This document shows, piece by piece, positions 1 through 7,185 of a stretch of DNA of 11,266 nt (position 1 is the stretch's first letter; each line of letters opens with the position of its first letter). Below the pieces are notes generated by a model that worked only from the letters and a program-made list of their open reading frames with translations, was not told the origin of the DNA and did no database searches. The position numbers and the translations under genes are program-made. Origin of the DNA: Chloroflexota bacterium (GTDB lineage: Bacteria; Chloroflexota; Limnocylindria; Limnocylindrales; CSP1-4); assembly GCA_016200675.1 (NCBI GenBank), contig JACQEH010000026.1, positions 1 through 11,266 of the forward strand. The letters are read 5' to 3'.

Positions 1-206
1 TCACCCACCACGGGATGCGCCCGTGAGACTGACCACTTCGGAGAACGCGGGGACACGGGGCTCGCGCGACAGACCCTCCTGCTGACGCTACGTGGCCGGG
101 AGCATAGGAGCGCCCGGAACCAGAATCAAGCCGCTGTCTCGCCGGGCGGCGCCCACCCGAGGCGGATCCGGCGCGGGGCGGCGGGCGTGGAGCTGGAGGG
201 CGCGCC
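1..206. other. Non-coding edge of window, no gene recognised
   Basis: This stretch lies downstream of the minus-strand aldolase gene. I see no reading frame with plausible protein composition and no tRNA T-loop signature. The one local structure is a short perfect hairpin, CACGGG at 9-14 and CCCGTG at 20-25 with a 5-base loop and no following T-run, so it is not a convincing terminator. The open frames here are GC-rich Arg/Pro/Ala shadows. A gene ending just outside the window cannot be excluded. Confidence 0.5.
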
Positions 207-1622
207 TCAGCCGGCGGCCGCGACCATCGCCTCGACGACGGCGGCGGGTGCCGGGCGATGGCGTTCCACGGGGGTCACAAAGCGATCGACCATGGCCCGC
301 GACCCGATGACGCCGAGCTCGTGGAAGAGGAACTTCACCTTGGCAGCCTGCGAGGCGAGGGTCTCGTCCTTCGTCGCCAGGTCCCAGAGCTCGCGCTTGA
401 AGGGCCCGATCGCCTTCTTCCGCGTCGTGTAGACGAACTGCTGGTCGGTCTGGTCCGGCTTGCGCTCATCGAGGGCGTTGGCGAAGCAGTAGGCCTCGAT
501 CTTCGCGTGGAGCTCGCTCGGGAAGGCGGCGTGCTCGAAGAGGGCGTTCTGGAAGCCCGTCGCCAGGTGGATCTCGGCGGTCTCGACCTCCCGGAAGGTG
601 TGGAACATCTCGTCAGGCAGCGTCGAGGCCCCGTGCTGGACGGTACCGGCCAGCCCGTACTCCCGGCGGGCGACCTCGCCCAGCCGGCGATGGACGTCGA
701 AGTCCACGGCGACCGTGCCGACGGAGCCGTCGGGCAGCACGTAGCCGCCGTGGGACGTCCCGGTTTGGACGCTCACCTTGCTGATCCCGAGCACGCCCGG
801 GGCGCTCGCCGCGAGCTCGCGACGGAGGCCGTCGAGGTAGGCGTGGAGCTCGCCCTCGGTGGAGTTGGACTTGCCGACCTCGCCGATCTCGCCGCCAATG
901 CTGATGGTGACCCCGTCCGCCTCGAGGCTCCGGATGAGGGCGGCGAGCTCGGCCGTCCGCTCGTAGTTCGCCCGCTGCTGCTCCTCGACCGTCGCCAGGG
1001 AGAGGTCGACGAGCGTCGAGCTGTCGATGTCGATGTTCCGGTAGCCGGCATCGACCGCCAGCCGGCAGGCGCGCCGGATCTCCTCGGTCATCGCCTCGGG
1101 ATCGGCGGCGAACTTCTTGGCATTGAACTGGTAATGGTCCCCCTGGAGGAAGACCGGGCCCTTCCATCCGGCCGCCACGGCACCCGCAAGGCAGGCCGTG
1201 GCGTAGTCGATCGGCCGCTGGTAGGTGTAGGTCTGCTCGCTCCTGGCGAGCTCCAGGATCACGGCCCCGACGTCGCCGGCGGCCGCGGTCTCGAAGATGA
1301 CGCGGGCCATGTCGAACGTCTGGGCCCGGATGTTGATCGCCGGGACGGTGAAGCCCGAGGCCTCACCACGGGCACGGGCCATGTAGAGGTCCTGGATGCT
1401 CGCCGAACGCGCGCCGGCGGCCTGGCTCGCCTCCCAGGCCAGCCACTGGGCCGCGGCGACCGTGTCGTCGTCGGTCGCGAAGGCCGCGGTCCAGGCGATG
1501 TCGCGGATGGCGTCGCCACGGAGGGCCGCGTCGTTGACAATCGCAACGCGACCCCCTTCGACCCTGAGTGCGCCCGCGACCTGGGCGAGGAGATCGGCTG
1601 CTGAGGTGGCGACGTACGGCAT
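207..1622 (-). CDS. Class II (metal-dependent) aldolase, fructose-bisphosphate aldolase family
   Basis: Predicted cytosolic class II aldolase of 471 residues. The family uses a divalent metal to cleave or form ketose bisphosphates, such as fructose 1,6-bisphosphate to dihydroxyacetone phosphate plus glyceraldehyde 3-phosphate. The expected active-site blocks occur in order: GDHYQF with Asp162/His163, GGEIGEVG around residue 245, GTSHGGY with His291, and VQHGAST with His330. These correspond to the catalytic Asp and metal-binding His/Glu blocks of the family. The protein is longer than the usual 285-360 residues, with an extra N-terminal region of about 90 residues and a C-terminal extension, as in some long bacterial members. 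The ATG at 1622 is preceded by AGGAG at a 9-base spacing. A GATAAT at 1671-1676 (minus) could be a -10, but no good -35 accompanies it. The exact substrate (fructose or tagatose bisphosphate) is not decided by sequence reading, so no symbol is given. Confidence 0.88.
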   Translation of the reverse strand: MPYVATSAADLLAQVAGALRVEGGRVAIVNDAALRGDAIRDIAWTAAFATDDDTVAAAQWLAWEASQAAGARSASIQDLYMARARGEASGFTVPAINIRAQTFDMARVIFETAAAGDVGAVILELARSEQTYTYQRPIDYATACLAGAVAAGWKGPVFLQGDHYQFNAKKFAADPEAMTEEIRRACRLAVDAGYRNIDIDSSTLVDLSLATVEEQQRANYERTAELAALIRSLEADGVTISIGGEIGEVGKSNSTEGELHAYLDGLRRELAASAPGVLGISKVSVQTGTSHGGYVLPDGSVGTVAVDFDVHRRLGEVARREYGLAGTVQHGASTLPDEMFHTFREVETAEIHLATGFQNALFEHAAFPSELHAKIEAYCFANALDERKPDQTDQQFVYTTRKKAIGPFKRELWDLATKDETLASQAAKVKFLFHELGVIGSRAMVDRFVTPVERHRPAPAAVVEAMVAAAG

Positions 1623-1745
1623 GACGGCGGGCTCCTGTCGGTCGGTGGCGACCTTCGATGTGGCCCGGCCATTATCGGTCCGACGGTCGTCGACCGCCCG
1701 TGCCGGACGGCTCGCCTTCCGGGCCGACCGTCGCTCCGCTCAGTT

Positions 1746-1758
1746 CCCCGCGGCGGGG
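1746..1758 (-). terminator. GC hairpin right after the membrane-protein stop (weak terminator candidate)
   Basis: Perfect CCCCG/CGGGG stem with a 3-base loop, beginning one base past the stop codon at 1760-1762 on the minus strand. No T-run follows, so it may only stabilise the 3' end or cause a pause. It lies between two same-strand genes. Confidence 0.25.
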
Positions 1759-1759
1759 C

Positions 1760-2254
1760 TCAGGAGAGCGGCTTGACGATCATCAGGAAGATGATGATCG
1801 TCACGAGGATCCCCAGGAGCATCCCGCCCTGGCGGATCTGCCCGAGCAGGGCCATGAGCGCGGGGGGCGGGCCCGCCGGGGCGGCCCCGGGCGCGGGCGG
1901 GGGGGGCGGCGTCGAGGTCATCTCGACGGCCTTCACCAGCCGCGGTGCCTGGACGAAGTAGGAGAAGCTCAAGGCGATCACGTAAAGGACGATCGCGACG
2001 CCGAGCCAGTAGTTGTGGCTGTCGGTCAGGTTCCTGCCCGATACCAGGAGGAGCCCGAGGCCGGTGATGCCCTGGACGACGGCCAGCGGGAGGGTCATGC
2101 CGCGCTCGATCTTTTCGGTGATCCGGAGGGCGAAGTTGCCGTGCATCGGCTCCCTGGCGCCCATCCCGCCGATGAGCGAGAAGACGTAGGTCGGCCCGAA
2201 GGCCAGGATGGCCCCGAAGATGTGGAGCCACAGCAACCACGGGAACAGGTTCAC
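1760..2254 (-). CDS. Small four-helix integral membrane protein (DUF2269-like)
   Basis: Integral membrane protein of 164 residues, resembling the uncharacterised DUF2269 type; the family name is from memory. Four hydrophobic segments are visible at about residues 3-30, 55-76, 82-104 and 143-162. A Pro/Ala-rich loop at about 113-134 separates the third and fourth. The GTG start at 2254 is chosen because GAGGAGG sits 6 bases upstream and the protein then begins VNLFPWLLWLHIF, directly into the first membrane helix. The longer frame back to an ATG at 2437 adds 61 Arg/Pro-rich residues of non-protein-like composition and lacks this ribosome-binding site. It lies 137 bases upstream of the aldolase on the same strand. 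Function is unknown. No transport motif, haem ligand pattern or catalytic residue set stands out. Confidence 0.75.
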   Translation of the reverse strand: MNLFPWLLWLHIFGAILAFGPTYVFSLIGGMGAREPMHGNFALRITEKIERGMTLPLAVVQGITGLGLLLVSGRNLTDSHNYWLGVAIVLYVIALSFSYFVQAPRLVKAVEMTSTPPPPPAPGAAPAGPPPALMALLGQIRQGGMLLGILVTIIIFLMIVKPLS

Positions 2255-2260
2255 GGGACG

Positions 2261-2267
2261 CCTCCTC
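2261..2267 (-). promoter_or_regulatory. Shine-Dalgarno site deciding the GTG start at 2254
   Basis: Minus-strand GAGGAGG, a strong anti-16S match, lies 6 bases before GTG 2254. It is the main reason for rejecting the longer frame starting at 2437. Confidence 0.75.
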
Positions 2268-2411
2268 GGATCATTTCGTCGCGGCGGGGTAGATCGACGG
2301 CCGTTCCATGTCGGCGTGGAGCGGGATCCCCAGCCTGCTCGGTGCCCCGATCCTATCCCGCCGGCGACGGTCCTGCGCGACGGATTCCACGGTTGGTCGG
2401 CATGGCCGTCG

Positions 2412-3221
2412 TCAGTGGCCGCCACTCCCGTGGGCATGCCCGTACCCGACGCGATAGCCGGCCACGAGCCGGCCCACCTCCGCGATCGAGGTCACGCCGG
2501 CAGTTGCCAGGCCGCCGAGATCGTCCCGCCGGTGGTGGAGGTCTGCATATAGGTCGCCGTTCAGTCGCCCGAAGCGGGCCGCGATCTCGGGCAGCACGCC
2601 CCAGGCGAAGTGCTCGAAGGCCTGCCGCCGTGGATCCCAGGTCGCCAGGACCGCCGGCCCCAGGAGCTGCGGATGGCCGTGCTCGTCGCGGTGCAGTGGC
2701 CGGACGTAGTGGGCCGCGACCACGCGGATGAGGGGTGCAGGCGCCATCGCCGGATCGACTGCGGCGACGGGCGGCGGCGCGTCGGGCGCGAGGACCAGGA
2801 CGCAGCCGAGGAACGACAGCTCATCCTCCGACAGGCCGGTGGGCGGTTCGGCGCCCAGGGCTTCGCGGACCGCCTCGAGCGAGGTTGCCGCCACGAGGCC
2901 GCCCGGTAATTCCGCGTGGATGAGTGCCCGCGCCGATCGCGTCGCGAGCGGCACGCTGAGCTCTGCGGCGTCGATCCCGGCGAGCCCGAGATCGGGCCGG
3001 AGCGATGCCAGGAGCCCGCGCAGGACCTTGGCCGCGGCGCCTTCGGCGACCAGGTCCCCGGGCGCGGCGATCACAACCGGAACCCGGCCCTCGACCAGCA
3101 GCCAGACGAGGGCCGCCAGCTCAGCATCAACCGTCCCCCGACGGACGAGCTCGACGATGGATGGCGGCTCGCCGGGGACAGGCGCCTCGGGCAGGGGGCG
3201 AGCGAGCTCGGGCAGTTCCAC
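2412..3221 (-). CDS. Secretion-ATPase-like protein without a recognisable P-loop; function unknown
   Basis: From GTG 3221 this encodes 269 residues. Residues 21-52 (SIVELVRRGTVDAELAALVW, then LLVEGRVPVVIAAP) resemble the segment just before the Walker A motif in type II/IV secretion and pilus ATPases of the VirB11/CpaF type. The expected GxxxxGK[ST] is absent: after AAPG the sequence reads DLVAEGAAAK. The rest (IHAELPGGLVAATSLEAV at about 101-118, VLATWDPRRQAFEHFAWGVLP at about 191-211) looks like a genuine folded protein, and the tail is His/Gly-rich. An inactive ATPase-like domain is the best guess. The start is uncertain: no good ribosome-binding site precedes GTG 3221, and the frame stays open to a TTG at 3335 with unlikely Arg/Pro/Cys-rich sequence that runs into the acetyltransferase remnant. 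It is 157 bases upstream of the membrane-protein gene on the same strand. Confidence 0.6.
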   Translation of the reverse strand: MELPELARPLPEAPVPGEPPSIVELVRRGTVDAELAALVWLLVEGRVPVVIAAPGDLVAEGAAAKVLRGLLASLRPDLGLAGIDAAELSVPLATRSARALIHAELPGGLVAATSLEAVREALGAEPPTGLSEDELSFLGCVLVLAPDAPPPVAAVDPAMAPAPLIRVVAAHYVRPLHRDEHGHPQLLGPAVLATWDPRRQAFEHFAWGVLPEIAARFGRLNGDLYADLHHRRDDLGGLATAGVTSIAEVGRLVAGYRVGYGHAHGSGGH

Positions 3222-3292
3222 CGCGGCAGCGTAGCCGAGGCCCGGCCGGCGGGCGCGGAGCGAGCCGGGGCGATGACGGCATGATGGCCACG

Positions 3293-3589
3293 ATGAGCAA
3301 CCCGGGCCTCCGCGTGCAACCGCTGTCGGCGGCAACGTGGCCGGCCCTCGAGGAGGCCTATCCGATCGGGGCCGGTTCCGGCGACGGCGTCGACGCGGAA
3401 GTGGCCTTCCCGGGCACCCTCCCGATGTTCAAGCGGGCCGGCGTTCGCGTCGGCGCCGAGCGGGCCTCCGATCCCTCGCCGACGCACCCTCGGGTGGCCG
3501 TGCGGCGGGAACGCCGAGGCGGACTCCCCGGCCGGGGGGCGCGGGCAAGGCCCGTTCCGCGTACCCGCGCGCCACGCTATTCGAGGTAG
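3293..3589 (+). pseudogene. GNAT N-acetyltransferase remnant with its middle deleted
   Basis: The frame begins MSNPGLRVQPLSAATWPALE, typical of the start of a GNAT-fold acetyltransferase. It passes at once into EAYPIG and then AFPGTLPMFKRAGVRV with THPRVAVRRE, typical of the C-terminal strand and helix of such enzymes (usual forms: EAYPV, YxGTxxMFxxAGF, RPIVRxxL). Only about 75 residues show similarity, up to about 3517, against roughly 150-200 in intact relatives. The acetyl-CoA binding segment (Q/RxxGxG/A) that belongs between the two parts is missing. The original stop also seems lost: the frame runs on to 3589 through Arg/Pro/Gly-rich residues and overlaps the end of rpoD. ATGs also occur at 3281 and 3284. 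The gene diverges from the ATPase-like gene. A functional short protein is unlikely. This call rests on motif recognition without alignment. Confidence 0.55.
3539..3570 (-). terminator. GC stem-loop downstream of rpoD (weak terminator candidate)
   Basis: Perfect GCGCGGG (3539-3545) and CCCGCGC (3564-3570) arms lie just beyond the rpoD stop at 3577-3579, with a competing inner hairpin GGGC/GCCC at 3543-3553. There is no T-run. The site fits the end of the dnaG-rpoD transcription unit, but the sequence is GC-rich enough for chance stems. Confidence 0.25.
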
Positions 3590-5084
3590 TCCTTGAGCTT
3601 CCGGCTTCGAGACGGGTGGCGCAGCTTGCGGAGCGCCTTCGCCTCGATCTGGCGGATCCGCTCGCGGGTCACGTTGAACTCCTTGCCCACCTCCTCGAGG
3701 GTCCGGGCACGCCCGTCCTCGAGGCCGAAGCGGAGCTGGAGGACGCGCCGCTCGCGGCCGGTCAGCGAGTCGAGCACGGCCTCGACCTGCTCCTTGAGGA
3801 GCTGGTGCGAGGCCGCCTCGGCCGGGGCCAGCGCGCCCCGGTCCTCGATGAAGTCGCCGAGGTGGGAGTCCTCCTCCTCGCCGATCGGTGTCTCGAGGGA
3901 CACGGGCTCCTGGCTCACCTTGATGATCTCGCGGACCTTTTCCGGCGTGACCTGGACCTCCTGGCCCTTGGACATTGCCTCGGCGATCTCCTCGACCGTC
4001 GGCTCCCGGCCGAGCTCCTGGAGAAGCTGACGCGAGACGCGGATGAGGCGGTTGATCGTCTCGACCATGTGGACCGGGATGCGGATGGTCCGGGCCTGGT
4101 CGGCGATGGCCCGGGTGAGGGCCGGGCGGATCCACCACGTGGCGTATACCCCATCCGCTTGAGGAGGTCCGCCTCGCGCTCGGAGTTGACGAGCTTCTCG
4201 AGGGCCGGGAAGGCCACCCCGTCACGGGTCCAGTCGTAGATCGCCCGCAGGCCGACGTTGTCGCGCGAGTCGAGGTCGCCGTTGTGGACGGCGAAGTACG
4301 CCCAGTCGAGGAGCGCCAGGAAGGCCTGGGCCGGGGTGGCCTCGCCCTTGCCTTCGAGGGCCGCTTCGTAGGCGGCAACGAGCTTGCGCGCCTCCTTCAG
4401 GAGGTGCGTGGTGCCCTCCGACTGGACGTCGCGGCCCGCCTTCACGAGGTGGAAGTCGGGCGGCGGGACCAGCAGCTCGGCCGCATCCTCGTGGGAGATC
4501 GCCTCGCGGACCAGCCGGTGGGCCTCCTCCCCGAGCGGCAGGCGATGCTGCGGCTTGAGGGTTCGGGTCTTGGTCTCGGTGTTGTGGGTGGTCCATTCGT
4601 GGAGCGAGACGATCCCCTTCCAGGGCTCGTCCACGAGCTGCTCCCCGAGCTCGATGGCCTTGGCCAGGACGACCTCTTCCTCGGCGGTCAGGAGGGCGAC
4701 CTTGCCGATCTCCTTGAGGTACATCCGGACCGGGTCGTCGATGCCGATCATGTCGGCCGAGAGGGCCTCGAGCTCCTCGGCGGAAGGCTCCTCGAGCTCG
4801 GCGGCGTCGAGCTTGGCCGGCGCGTCCGCGGGAAGCGCCGAGACCCGCGTCGTGTCCGACTCGTCGGGCACGATCTCGATGGCCACGTCCTCGGCATCGG
4901 GATCGGCGCCGAGGGCCACCGGCCCGAGGTCGTCGTCGTCCTCGTCGTCCGAGTCGAGGTCGTCGTCGTCGGCGGCCTTGGTCCGGATGCCGGCGAGCTT
5001 CGCCTCCTCCAGGTCGGCCTTGCCCCGCCGGGGGCGAGTCAGGACGGCTTCAACGAGCTGCTGGTCGAGGGGATCGATGGGCAT
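3577..5084 (-). pseudogene. rpoD: Primary sigma factor RpoD (sigma-70), frame broken and region 2 core missing
   Basis: Housekeeping sigma factor, which directs RNA polymerase to -35/-10 promoters. ATG 5084 follows AGGAGGT at 7 bases and opens a frame with an acidic Asp stretch (about residues 39-53) and region 1.2 (DDPVRMYLKEIGKVALLTAE, about 116-135). A non-conserved insert of about 165 residues (149-313) follows. At about 4146 this frame runs into YATWWIRPALTRAIADQART (late region 2.3 and 2.4), which is read in another frame. From there region 3 (ETINRLIRVSRQLLQELG) and region 4 (FNVTRERIRQIEAKALRKLR) are intact to the TAG at 3577. Nothing corresponding to regions 2.1, 2.2 and early 2.3 (family hallmarks EANLRLVVSIAKKY, DLIQEGNxGL, KFDY) lies between the insert and YATWW. 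About 60 or more codons are therefore absent, and the frame changes. The deletion may be an assembly error, because rpoD is normally essential. If real, the product would end in an out-of-frame tail at 3915 and be inactive. Confidence 0.9.
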
Positions 5085-5089
5085 GGCGG

Positions 5090-7102
5090 TTACCTCCTGG
5101 CGGGGCTGGTGAGCAGTCGGGTCTGGTCGCGCCGTCGGTGGAGCGACTTGCGTTGTTCGTTGAGGACCTGGGATTCCCGGAGAAGCTGGTCGAGGACGGC
5201 GGAATCGCCGGCCTGCTCGGCCTCCGCGAGGGCGTTCTGGGTGAACTCGGAGCGCTCGTCGAGCGCCCGCTCCTCGAGGTCGATCACGAGTCGCTCGACC
5301 TCGTAGTTGAGCTCGTCGTGGCTGAGCTCGCGGGGGTTGGGATCGCGGCGGGCCACGAGCGCCTGGGCCAGCGCCGCCGTCTCGGCATCGAGGGCCTGGA
5401 CGAGGGCGGTCAGGCTGAACGGCGGATGGATCCCCTCGTCGCTGGGCTCGCGTGCCGTGACGAGGGCCCGAAAGAGCTCCCGCGCAATGGTGTTCGGAAG
5501 GCGGTCCGGTCCGATCGCGTCGGTGATCTTGCCCTGGAGCTCGGGCACCAGGAGCATGAGCCGGAGGAGCTCCTGCTCCTGTGGCAGGACGCCGCGGAGG
5601 ATGTCCGTGACCGGCAGCGCGTCCGCCGAGGCGATGACGGCGCCGACGGTGAAGCGTCCCTCGCGGGCGCTGTTGGAATCCGCGAGGCCCGTGGCGGAGC
5701 GGCCGCTGCGGAGAACCTCCAGGAGAACCCGCTCCTCCACCCCCGAGACCTGCCGGACACGCTGGAGCCAGCCGTCGCGCATGACCGGGTTCGGAACGGC
5801 CCGGATGGTGGGCATGATGGCGTCGACGAAGCGGGCCTTGCCGCCGGGGGTCTTGAGGTCGTAGGTCTTGGCGTAGGTGTCGATGAGGTAGTCGACGATC
5901 GGCTGGGCCGTCCGGACCTCCTCGCGCCAGAGGTCAGGCGACTCCCGAACGACCTCGTCGGGATCCTTGCCGTCGGGCAGCCGGACGACGCGGACCTCGT
6001 CCAGCTCAACACCCGATTCGGTGGCCGCGAGCTGGCCGATAAGGCCCTCGAGGGCCTGGACGCCGAACGTGCCGGCCTTCTGGCCGGCGGCATCGACGTC
6101 GTAGGCCAGGGCGATCTTCTTGGCGTAGCGCGTGAGCAGCGCCACCTGGCCCGGCGTCAGCGCCGTGCCCAGCGAGGCGACGACGTTGTCGAAGCCGGCC
6201 TGGTGGGCCATGAGGGCGTCCGTGTAGCCCTCCACGATCACGGCCTGGCCGGACTTGCGCATCGGGCCCTTGGCCCTGTCGACGAGGTAGAGCGTCCGGC
6301 TCTTGTCGAAGAGCGGGGTCGCCGGCGAGTTGAGGTACTTGGGCCCCGTGTCGCGCGGATTGCCCTGGGCGTCGTGGCCCTCCTTGCCGAGGATCCGCCC
6401 ACCCATGCCGACCGCAGCGCCGTTCTGGTCTCGGATCGGGAAGAGGACCCGGCCCCGGAAGCGATCGATGACGCCGACGCCCCGGGACTGCGAGCGGCCC
6501 TGGGACGCGAGGCCGACCTCGACGAGCTCCTCGGGCTTGATCTGGCGCTTCTCGACCAGGCGGCGGCTCATGGTGTCCCAGCCGTCGGGCGCCCAGCCGA
6601 GCTGGGCAACCTCGATCGTGGCCTCCGTGAAGCCGCGGCCGCGCAGGTAGTCGAGGGCGGGCTGACCGAGCGTGGTCGCGGTCAGGACCTGGTGGTAGAA
6701 GGCGATGGACGTCTCGAGGATGTCGCGGAGGCGGGCGCGGTGGGCGTCCTCGCGCTTGGTCCGCTCGTCGATCTCGACGCCGGCCTTGTTGGCGAGAGTT
6801 CGGAGGGCCTCCGGGAACGGGACCGAGTCCCGCTGCATGACGAAGCTGAAGATGTCCCCGCCCAGGCCGCAGCCGAAGCACTTCCAGGAGTCGCGGGCGG
6901 GCGTGACCGTGAACGAGGGTGTCTTCTCACCATGGAAGGGGCACAGACCCTTGTAGGTCGTGCCCGCCTTCCTGAGCTGAACGCTCTCGCCGATCACGTC
7001 GACGATGTTCAGCTTGCTCTTGACCTCGGCTGCGATACCGCCTGCCAACCGACCTCCGGTTCGAACCCGCCGACGACGCTCGACCTGCGCGCCGCTGGAC
7101 AT
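5090..7102 (-). CDS. dnaG: DNA primase DnaG
   Basis: Cytosolic primase of 670 residues that makes RNA primers at the replication fork. Domains in order: a CHC2 zinc finger (CPFH with Cys54/His57, then CFGC with Cys75/Cys78); the catalytic core with DRFRGRVLFPI at about 213-223 and KYLNSP at about 255-260; and a TOPRIM domain with the metal-binding glutamate in EGYTDALMAHQ (Glu291) and DVD (Asp335/Asp337). The C-terminal part from about residue 505 fits the helicase-interacting domain and ends in a charged coiled-coil-like stretch (about 590-660). Its TAA stop lies five bases before the rpoD ATG and overlaps the rpoD ribosome-binding site, so the two genes form an operon. No ribosome-binding site precedes ATG 7102. 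A TTG at 7048, four bases after a GGAGG core, would begin closer to the usual DnaG N-terminus and is a real alternative start. The gene looks complete. Confidence 0.95.
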   Translation of the reverse strand: MSSGAQVERRRRVRTGGRLAGGIAAEVKSKLNIVDVIGESVQLRKAGTTYKGLCPFHGEKTPSFTVTPARDSWKCFGCGLGGDIFSFVMQRDSVPFPEALRTLANKAGVEIDERTKREDAHRARLRDILETSIAFYHQVLTATTLGQPALDYLRGRGFTEATIEVAQLGWAPDGWDTMSRRLVEKRQIKPEELVEVGLASQGRSQSRGVGVIDRFRGRVLFPIRDQNGAAVGMGGRILGKEGHDAQGNPRDTGPKYLNSPATPLFDKSRTLYLVDRAKGPMRKSGQAVIVEGYTDALMAHQAGFDNVVASLGTALTPGQVALLTRYAKKIALAYDVDAAGQKAGTFGVQALEGLIGQLAATESGVELDEVRVVRLPDGKDPDEVVRESPDLWREEVRTAQPIVDYLIDTYAKTYDLKTPGGKARFVDAIMPTIRAVPNPVMRDGWLQRVRQVSGVEERVLLEVLRSGRSATGLADSNSAREGRFTVGAVIASADALPVTDILRGVLPQEQELLRLMLLVPELQGKITDAIGPDRLPNTIARELFRALVTAREPSDEGIHPPFSLTALVQALDAETAALAQALVARRDPNPRELSHDELNYEVERLVIDLEERALDERSEFTQNALAEAEQAGDSAVLDQLLRESQVLNEQRKSLHRRRDQTRLLTSPARR
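5092..5098 (-). promoter_or_regulatory. Strong Shine-Dalgarno of rpoD overlapping the dnaG stop
   Basis: Minus-strand AGGAGGT ends within the dnaG TAA (5090-5092) and is 7 bases from ATG 5084. This supports translation of rpoD from the dnaG message. Confidence 0.8.
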
Positions 7103-7109
7103 GAGGACA

Positions 7110-7132
7110 GGTCTGTCAAGACTTGACAGACC
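7110..7132. promoter_or_regulatory. Perfect 23-bp palindrome just upstream of dnaG (operator candidate)
   Basis: Arms GGTCTGTCAAG (7110-7120) and CTTGACAGACC (7122-7132) are exact inverse complements around a single central A at 7121. The site ends eight bases before ATG 7102. Spacing and symmetry fit a homodimeric repressor site over the start of the dnaG transcript. With a one-base centre it is a protein site rather than an ideal RNA hairpin. No known operator was matched with confidence. Confidence 0.6.
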
Positions 7133-7143
7133 GCGTTGATGGC

Positions 7144-7173
7144 ATGGTACCGGACGCCGAACCCTCTTGACAA
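7144..7173 (-). promoter_or_regulatory. Possible dnaG-rpoD promoter
   Basis: Minus-strand TTGTCA (7173-7168) and TACCAT (7149-7144) are separated by 18 bases, a moderate match to the -35 TTGACA and -10 TATAAT boxes. The start point would fall near 7137, which puts the 23-bp palindrome at the very start of the transcript. The -10 match is only 4 of 6, so this is tentative. Confidence 0.35.
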
Positions 7174-7185
7174 GACCCTTGTCAA
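7167..7185. promoter_or_regulatory. TTGACAAG/CTTGTCAA inverted repeat
   Basis: Exact 8-bp arms TTGACAAG (7167-7174) and CTTGTCAA (7178-7185) flank ACC. It shares TTGACA/TGTCAA half-sites with the palindrome at 7110-7132 and overlaps the possible dnaG -35 element. Its last base is the first base of the next dyad. A regulator site is the simplest reading. Confidence 0.5.

Noticed and set aside
258..1604. 448-residue open frame on the plus strand
   Set aside because: It is exactly antisense to the aldolase, which has all its active-site motifs. The plus-strand product is Gly/Leu/Glu/Val/Asp-rich, typical of a high-GC complement frame.
1775..1802. Perfect 10-bp inverted repeat GACGATCATC/GATGATCGTC with 8-base loop
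   Set aside because: It falls within the last membrane helix of the 1760-2254 gene, where Ile/Met/Val codons (ATC, ATG, GTC) readily create such symmetry. There is no T-run, and it precedes the stop codon.
1740..2240. 166-residue minus-strand frame overlapping the membrane protein
   Set aside because: It is Arg/Pro/Gly/His-rich with no hydrophobic segments. The overlapping frame has four membrane segments and a strong ribosome-binding site.
4930..4975. Repetitive CGTCGTCGTC tract
   Set aside because: It is the coding sequence of the Asp-rich N-terminal stretch of the sigma factor, so it reflects codon repetition and not a separate repeat element.
7053..7067. GGTTCGAACC, resembling a tRNA T-loop
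   Set aside because: It lies in the N-terminal dnaG region. No matching acceptor, D or anticodon stems were found around it on either strand.
5138..7126. 662-residue open frame on the plus strand
   Set aside because: It is antisense to dnaG, which has clear zinc-finger and TOPRIM motifs. The composition is that of a complementary-frame shadow.
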